A DNA stretch of 64,000 nt from Cunninghamia lanceolata (taxonomy: Eukaryota > Streptophyta > Pinopsida > Cupressales > Cupressaceae). Each line of letters starts with the position of its first letter. The first letter of the stretch is position 1. The stretch lies in assembly GCA_027924645.1 (NCBI GenBank), contig BSBN01000763.1:1488001-1552000 (forward strand), written 5' to 3'. The notes under the pieces were generated by a model. The model was not told the origin of the DNA and ran no database searches. It saw only the letters and a list, made by a program, of their open reading frames with translations. Positions 56,281 to 64,000 of this stretch are shown here, one piece after another. The translations under genes and the position numbers were made by a program.

Positions 56281-57248
56281 GGGTGAGTGCAAGATAATGG
56301 GTCCACTTTTTGGCTAATAAGTGGCAATATTTTTCCTAAAAATCAGAGTTTGTCATAGTTGGAGTAAAATTTTGAAGCACTTATACATAGAATATTAGCA
56401 TGGTGTAAAAATATGAAATGTAGGATTTTGTTTCTAGTTTTTAAATATGTAATTTATTCCAATACCTAGATGATAAAAGTTGGTTTTGTATAGGACATAC
56501 AAAAGTCACCTTTTTAAAAAAGTATTCTGAAGGCCAAAACATGCACATGTACGACACAAAATAAGTAGTAAATGAAATCATTTTTCAAAATACTTTTGTG
56601 GAAAGATGTATATGATTTTAAATTTTAGTCAGGATTTTTTTAATAATTTTTTAGTAAATTTTTTATTTATTTTTTACTGGGATTAAGGTATTTTTTAAAC
56701 CCCTCAGGTACAACCCACAAAATTTGACCTAAATTAATTGTATCATATTTTTTCCATTATGTAGAGATTGATGTCTACATTGGTCAAACATAAAATTTTT
56801 CAAAACAATTTAAAATCAAAAGTTATTAAAAAATAGTAATATATGTCATTTCAAGTTTGAGGATTTTTGTTTAATTATTAATTAAAAATGAAAAATATAT
56901 TCAACACTAAAAAAATTACATATTTAAAATTAGACATTGTATAATTTGTTTTAATTTCGTCCAAAAATTCTAAAAAAGTCATCAGCCATATTGCCAAAGT
57001 CCATTCGTTTCAAATATTTATGAGGTTTTTTGTTTAAAAATTAATTATTAAATAGAAAAATATGTTCAACAATTAAAAAATCACATATTTGAAAACTAGA
57101 AATTGTCATCTATAATGGGTTTTAATTTCATCCAAAAATTTTGAAGAGAAAAAAGTCATCAACCATATTGTTAAAATATGTTCCTCACAATTTTTTTTGC
57201 CTCACAATTTTTCCACTAAAAGTGGACCCAACTTCTTGCACTTACCCC
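56281..57248 (-). mobile_element. Harbinger/Tourist-like TIR element, copy 2, full length
   Basis: The left end GGGTGAGTGCAAGATAATGG and the right end (reverse complement GGGGTAAGTGCAAGAAGTTG) form terminal inverted repeats that continue into GGTCCACTTTT. TTA flanks the left end directly and the right end at 57249-57251. About 968 bp with no transposase. The interior matches copy 1 (1438-2183) in reverse orientation. TTA duplication and GGG ends fit PIF/Harbinger (Tourist-type) elements. Confidence 0.75.
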
Positions 57249-57251
57249 TTA

Positions 57252-60200
57252 GGTGTTGATCTAACTTTCCACAAATCCAAATAAATATTTTATTTTATTT
57301 TGTTTTCTCATATGATATTGATAGTCTGGGATGTGTGTAAGTATGTACTATAGGTCATATTATTGTAATACATGTGTTTTTCAGCACTAGGAGATCATGT
57401 TCCTTGAATACCTAGCAAGAGGTGGTTCATCTCACTATCTATACATATTGCATCACATGAGGTCATAGTGGCAACATTTTATAGAGAGCATAGGAATGTT
57501 CATTTTATACATCCACCACTATTTCCTAGGAGATTCTTTGATTTGATAAAATCTATGACCCAAGTGCATGGAAGGTTTATTCCATAGTGCTATCCAAAAG
57601 GATAGAGTTCATGAGAGGTTTATCTAATGGATATACTAAGAGGGATGGTTCTATCCAAGAGAATATTATTTCATGGAAGGGTTATTCCATGTTTTCTTCC
57701 AAAAGGTAGGGTCTCTACTCAAATAGGTAGGGTTCAAATAGTTTGTTAGTATTCATTGCACCTAATTTGGTGTGGCTTATCAAGATACTGATTTAGGTGA
57801 TTCTAGGTTGTAGGTGTTAATTAAAAACTTACATTTATAGGGAATGGATAATATGATTTTTGTGTGTCATGTGTGTTCCTTACTAGTAATTAGATCTTAT
57901 TGGTCTTGAATCAATCATTTATCATAGTTCATGTGGTTCTATTGGTGTGCTTGGTTGTTAGAATTGATCACTCTATTAACTATAGTGTAACTTGATTGTG
58001 CCTAGTTTGCTTGTCATATTTTTTGAAGTCTTTTATTATGATAAATTACTTTATATAAATGCATTTGATATGTGTTGTGATGTTTATTAGAGTCTTATTT
58101 AATGTTTGGGTATTCTTGTGACATATAGTAAAATGTTGTATCCAGTGTTGTGATTGTGTAGTATGTTTTGAAGATAATTATTAATTAGTAATTGTAATTA
58201 TACTTAAGAAATATAATAAGATAAGAATGTAATACCATATTGTTACATGGACTATGGAGTACCTATGTGTTCACTTCAATCCAAGATGCTGGTTGGGGAG
58301 GATAGGGTTCCTTCAATCTTTGGGTTGATATCATGTTCCCATACATAGTTGGTGCATAGGATGGAGTGAGATATACTTGGACTACTATAACATTGGATAT
58401 CAAATACTTTGGGATATCAAATACTATAACATTGTGCCACTATTGTGCATATGTGTGAATATTAGGCATGTTTCTTATATTGATGTATATATTGATCATT
58501 GTATGTACTATTAATTATGATGTACTATAATCATATATTTTAATTCTTGGATGTTGTCACTACATCATGAGAGATTCAAAGATGTGTGAATGATTATTGC
58601 TTGTAATTGAAATGATTTTATTCTTTATATTGGACTTACACATGGTTTAAATTATACTTGCTTTATTTAATTGTTAAAAGAAAGGAATTTTTTGGAGGTG
58701 CATTTTGTGGGTTGTTATAAAGAGTTATGTTGTAGCATGTTGCCACCTAGATGTTGAGACATAGAAATGTTCACCCAACAACTTTAAGCCTCATCTAATT
58801 TATACATTACCACACCCAATTATGGTTCTTGATCACTATACCTACAACCATAGATATCATTAGCACTATCTTCCTTAACTCAAAAATTATATATACATGC
58901 ATACATATATATATATATACATGCATGCATGCATACATACATATGTAAATATATGCTATGTATATATGTCTATAAGTACATGTACATATATGCATATGTG
59001 TGTGTGTAATTCTAGCTTATAGAAATTCCTTAGATCATGTAGGCCTTTGATGGTTAATGACATAAGATGAAAATTTGGGAATGAAAACAAGTTGATTTTT
59101 TTTAGGGATAAATGGATCTCAAACAAAGCTCCAGTGGAACATGACAGTATTAGAGGACTCACTCATCACTTTGAGACAATATATGACTCTCAAGTCAAAT
59201 ATTCTATATAGATTCATAGGGATGTAAAGGAATAGATTGATTTGTACCCCCATTGAAAGAGCTCATTGAATCCTACAATCTCTTAATATCTCTTCTCAAT
59301 AAGTGGCCAATTCCTACTTAGAAAAATAATGATCCAATTTTTTGGAGTATCATCCAATTGAGGGAGGTAAGTGTTTGAGAGGCCTACCTTATCATAGCCA
59401 AGACCCCCTCTTGTGGCACTCGATTCCCTAGGGAAAGGATATGGATGACCTTCCCAAAGCCCATGCCTTTCTCTTGGTAGTAGCTATAGGGAGGGCCCTC
59501 ACATAGGACTAGTTGGTGAAAATTGGAAGAGAGGGCCCTTATTGATGTATTCTTTACAAAAAGGATAAAGAAACAAATTGCCATATTTACCTATATTACC
59601 TATTTACAACACAATTATGGAATCAAGAAATGGAGAAATGACATATCCCAAGGCCCTTATTGGATAGTGTTGTTTCTTGCACAACACACCCTATTCTCCC
59701 TAAGGAAAATAAGAAACCTCTATTTTGAATATTCCTATTCTTTGGGTTATGTTGTTATGCCTTAAGGACGTATTTTCATTTCTTAAGAATCACCTTGATT
59801 TGTCATGTGGCTCATCATTGATGACCAATTTCATATTTCTTTCAATGGCCCCCATTGGAATCATGGCTTTGTGTCTTGTGTCATGTCTCTATTAATTCCT
59901 TACACTATAATTTGGTGTTTAAATTTCAGGTTTCAATAAAATCATTCAAGTTTGTAGGTATTTGGGCCATCCATGTAAAAATTAATGTAAAATAAAGTTA
60001 TTTTTATACTCAAGTGGTCTCGAGAAAGGTTGAATTTTATAAAAATGTTGAGAATTCTAAGTCAAATGTTGAATTTTTGTCTCTTTCTGAACTTTTATAC
60101 TATTCATGCATTTATGTAATTTTGTAGGGGCTACAAAATTGTGCCTAAATCTTAAAAACCTGCCACCTTTGCTAACACTAGTTTCAAACTTTTCTTGCAA

Positions 60201-61246
60201 CCCTATAATTACAATTTCATGTTACATATTTATTGTGAAAATACACCATTTAACAAGATTCAAAGAAGTAGACTTTTCATGTACTCTTGTAACTGTTACA
60301 TCCTTGTAGAAAAACTTTGAAAGTTTTTGAGTTGAACAAGCTAGAATTTCAAGATTTTGAAGCACATTTACAATTATTACAAACTTTATTCTAGAACCAT
60401 GAAAGCTCAACTATTTATATTATGGTGGACATTTGGACATTCAAGAACTTTTCTAGTTGTTACACACTTATATCAAAACCCAAATCCCTACATGCCTTTT
60501 GTAGAGTTCTTGAGAACATTTGCAATTGTTACATATCTACAATAGATCCTCAAAAATTTGTGTTGCATGGTAATGTGGAGATATAGGGTTTCCCTATCAG
60601 ATTGCAATCTTTACAAGATTACACCAAAACTTCACAATCCTACACTTGTAAATTACATTCTTACTTCAAAACACTATCACTCCCTAAAATCAAACTCTCA
60701 TGTCCTCATTGCAATTTCCATTCACAAATTGTAAACCTACAATGAAATGATGGAAGTCTAATTATTTACAAAATACAAATCTCCATTAAAATTCTATAAT
60801 TGCAAGCTAACCCTAAAACCCTACTGAACATGCAATGTTATAAATTACGTACTTATGTCAAAGCTCTAAAATTCCACTAACTTGCAACAATGTAAAATTT
60901 GAAGGTCTTAAAAAGATTGGACTAATGAATGATTCTATAAATGGACATTAGAAGATGATGAAGAAGTTCATATTTTTGTTATTATTGTGTCACTTTTCAC
61001 TATCATATTTAATTTTCATGTTCAAAGTTTATGATCTTAACAAAGAAATTTGACATTTTTGTCTTCCTTGGTTGTAGGTTTGAGGTATAATGAACATGAA
61101 GATCAATTCTAAATGAGGAATGATGCTATCTCACTTTGTGTCTTCTATGGTGATGGTGAATACATAATCTCTTCCTTCAACTTCCAATCCTATTGTTGAG
61201 AATGAATTAGTTTCATGGACCATTGTAAAAAAGAGAAAGAAAGTTT
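57252..61246. other. Spacer, mostly unrecognised
   Basis: AT-rich sequence with a microsatellite at 58886-59010. Around 59390-59765 the plus strand reads partly coherent peptide (TRFPRERIWMTFPKPMPFSW, then ERALIDVFFTKRIKKQIAIF) that might be a fossil ORF, but I cannot name a family. The rest shows nothing I can support. Confidence 0.4.
58886..59010. repeat. Microsatellite region (AT, ATGC and ATAC tracts)
   Basis: Runs of ATATAT, ATGCATGC and ATACATAC with interruptions, followed by GTGTGTGT near 58996-59006. Confidence 0.9.
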
Positions 61247-62293
61247 TGTTGATAACTGAGAGGGGGGGGTGAATCAGTTATCTTAATTATTTCAGCTTTC
61301 TAAACTTTCTTGATAATTAGTGCAGCATCAAATCAAACAAGAAAACATAACCATGAAATAGAAATACACATGACACAATATTTTTGACGTGGAAACCCTG
61401 TTAAGGGAAAAACCACGGGGTGATTAACCCAAGATTGTATTCTCTGTTAGAAGAATGGAAGTACAAAAATGGCACTTGCCAATTAGGGCTCACTGCCTGA
61501 GCACACTGCTCACAAGAGGCACACTGCCTACAAGAGACACACTATCTACAATTTATAAAGAGTGTAATACAATACTTGAACTGATTGGGAGCATCAACAT
61601 ATGCTAGAGTTCAGTTCTGGTTAAGCTCTATATACTGATCTGCTGCACTTCATCTTTCCTCTTCTTTTATGCTGCTCTTCTTTCACATACTGAATCTTCC
61701 TTTCTGCTTTTATTTGGCTCTACTTCTTTTCTTCGCACACCACTTCTCAAAACTAAATCTATCTTGTATATATATCCACACAAGTGATTTCATCATCTTT
61801 CTAGTTGACACCTGGAATAGTCAATATTTTCCATAAACTCTAATCTGTCGGCTGAATCCTTGCTTACCAAGTAATGTGGATCAAGGATATACTTTTGGAA
61901 ATCATCAATCATGTCAGCCAAACATAATTCATTCCTTCATAACCTTTACCAACACCAGTAACACATCCAAAATAATGTTTGGTGTTCAGTTAGTTCTTCC
62001 TCTGTTCACACTGTCACTTGGGAACCCGACACTCAAGCATTCACATCTCTTTATCCTTTTCACACCGGAGGCTCAAACCTTGGAATATATCAGTCAAGAT
62101 ACTCCTCTTGACGTCCCTAAATCTTCACTTCACTGAGATACTTCTACTGAGAGATCCGGACCTGTCGGTTGGACCTTACTGACTGCTCTATTCTTGTTTA
62201 CTGGACAACAACATTCTTCATTCTGACTTCTAGTATAGGCATACCATGCATTGCGGATGTGTGGGATAACCTTTGTTGCCATCAATGACAACA
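61247..62293 (-). mobile_element. LTR of the same family as 51465-52990, inverted
   Basis: On the minus strand it starts TGTTGTCATTGATGGCAACA (compare TGTTGTCATTGATGTCAACA at 51488) and ends with ATTCACCCCCCCTCTCAG and ATCAACA. A TATATA box lies at 61629-61634. No target duplication was found; the true start may lie about 30 bp further right, at a TATTGGCAAG that resembles the TGTTGCAAG start of the other copy. There is no primer site or coding sequence next to it, so it is a solo or truncated LTR. Confidence 0.7.
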
Positions 62294-64000
62294 TTCATGA
62301 ATCCATATAGTGTCTCTTGCCAATAAGGTCCTCCAAATTGTGTTTCACACCCTCAGTTCCAAAAGAGTGATAAATGACATTAGATCAAGTTTAGGAATTG
62401 TGTAGCTCTTTGTGTCTCTATTGGGTAGTTCTCTATGGTTTTGTTGGACAATTGGATTTTAGCATTGTTGTAGCCTTTTTTCTTCTTGTATTTGTGGAAG
62501 GTTGTTCTAAGTTGAGTTGGTGTTCTTTGTTCTTGGTTGTACAAGGTTTGGGCCCTTTCAAAAACTTGCCTTTACCCATAATCAAAAAATAAATCAAATC
62601 TAAATTAATTTATACATTACTAATGGAAGTTAGAGGAGAACATAAAAATAGTGCATTCTCGATAGACCAACCACTCTCACCCAACAATTAGTTGTCATTC
62701 CCACATTCTTTAATTATATGCTTGATATTACTTTCTAAATAATCTTATTTATTCCTTCCATTTACATAATTAATATTAAACTCATTGAAAGTATTTACAT
62801 ATGTCACAATATTATTTCTTTTATATGACATAGAAATATGAGATTAAAATCAACATAATGAATTTAGAAAATAAAACCAATATATAAAACTTATTTTATT
62901 AGGTAAAGAAATCAATCATTTTTTAAAACAATTTTTAAATATAGGCTAGAATTTATTTATTTATGAAATTATGATACAACCATGTCTATATTCCTATAAT
63001 AAATATTTCCATACAAAGAAAAAAGGAGAATTGAATTTGGTATAAGTCCATATAACTAGCTAAGGTGCTTATCTGACTATTAAGTAGATAAGATTGACAA
63101 TTAGAAATTTTAATTAAAGTAAGTAGTGATTAAGTGTGATCAATAATATTGTATCTTCAAAACACACTTATATATATCCCACAAAGATGTGTAGTCAATA
63201 TTGTTGGAAAATGTGACTCAAATTTACTAGCTTGATCTTCTCCCTATAGGTTATGTTTAACTCCTTCATTGGCCAAACATTTACATTTTGGTAGGATGTA
63301 GTACACAATCCCTTCGATGGTCTAAGAGTTCATTGGTAGGAGATGGTTGTATCACTGGGATAGTACCCCAAGTCTCTCTGATGCTATGATTGTCTATCTC
63401 ATTTCAGTGTAACCTATTGACTTCGATGGGACTTTAATTGTATTCTCTTCGACGAGCCGATGGTGCTGGTCAATGCAATGGTGCCTTCGGTGGGACTCAT
63501 TCATTTTGATGGGACATAGTTTATTGTCTCCTCAATGGTTTGATTACCATTTGTCTAGCTAGTAGTGGGGACCACAGTGGTGGATATAAACTACATCGGT
63601 GAGACTTGTTCACTTTGGTGGGAGACAATATGAAGTCCCCACGATATGACCGATATGGCGACAAATGTATGTTGAAGTGACAAAGGGAGTTTAGTGGGAT
63701 AGGTTTAAGTGTCTCCCTAACACCTTGACATGGACTTAGCTATTAAATTATATTGTGATTGATGGCAATATGTGGCATGGAGCTATTGGTTGATTGCACA
63801 TTGTTTTTGTGAATCAACATGTTTATTGGCTTGATGATTTCAACCTAAAGGTGATAATCAAATTCCCTAATAACCATGTAACTACCTACGATATCTCTTT
63901 GCTTATTGGTCAACGAGGCGATACTATGACAATGTAGGTTAAGTTGACCTGAAGACGAAGATAAATATATAGAGAAGTCTGTAATGTAATGTTACATGTT
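62294..64000. other. Spacer, no gene recognised
   Basis: AT-rich at first. From about 63290 to 63720 the base composition changes and short phrases such as TTCGATGG, GGTGGGAC and GATGGGAC recur, which looks like the edge or inside of another LTR. No borders could be fixed. Confidence 0.4.

Noticed and set aside
1..64000. Host protein-coding genes, tRNA genes or CRISPR-like arrays
   Set aside because: No conserved host domain, exon chain, cloverleaf or spacer-repeat array could be supported on either strand.

Overview
The window is plant nuclear DNA built almost entirely of transposable elements and their decayed remains. I see no convincing host gene, tRNA or rRNA. Nested LTR retrotransposons, two non-chromoviral Ty3/gypsy elements of Tat type, solo LTRs and long AT-rich decayed spacers suggest a large-genome seed plant, most likely a gymnosperm such as a conifer. 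That placement is an inference from style; nothing in the sequence fixes the species.

Layout. 1-1437: 5' end of a minus-strand Ty3/gypsy element (LTR, tRNA-Met primer site, gag start) inserted in a Harbinger-like TIR element (1438-2183). 2393-3915: broken minus-strand ORF of an unrecognised retroelement family. 5990-22876: a 16.9 kb decayed plus-strand Tat-type Ty3/gypsy element with TSD TCCTT, in the order gag, protease, RT, RNase H, second (archaeal-type) RNase H, integrase. Its 3' LTR is split by a 3.5 kb solo LTR (18366-21880, TSD TTAAT). 23959-26847: another decayed minus-strand ORF. 27181-27995: a TIR element with 32 bp ends. 28100-50072: a complete 21,973 bp minus-strand Ty3/gypsy element with TSD GTTGG and LTRs of about 6.8 kb. 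51465-52990: solo LTR with TSD ATTGA. 56281-57248: second, full-length copy of the Harbinger-like element. 61247-62293: LTR of the same family as the one at 51465, in inverse orientation. The rest is AT-rich spacer.

The giant element is the most interesting part. Its gag, protease and pol lie in one reading frame (42967 down to 35741), interrupted only by four TAG codons. An archaeal-type RNase H with all four acidic residues sits upstream of the reverse transcriptase, while the usual RNase H has lost a catalytic Asp. The other Tat-type element in this window has the second RNase H in the normal place, between RNase H and integrase. Between protease and RNase H there is an acidic extension with two copies of a CHHCC metal-binding-like motif.

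Each 6.8 kb LTR also carries a large third ORF of about 1,455 codons on the same strand. A TATA box follows this ORF inside the LTR, so the ORF should lie in U3 and would be the last ORF of the genomic RNA, a position comparable to U3-encoded accessory genes of some animal retroviruses. All 17 premature stops I found in this element are TAG, and where the other LTR copy can be compared most are CAG to TAG, as expected from deamination of methylated CHG sites.
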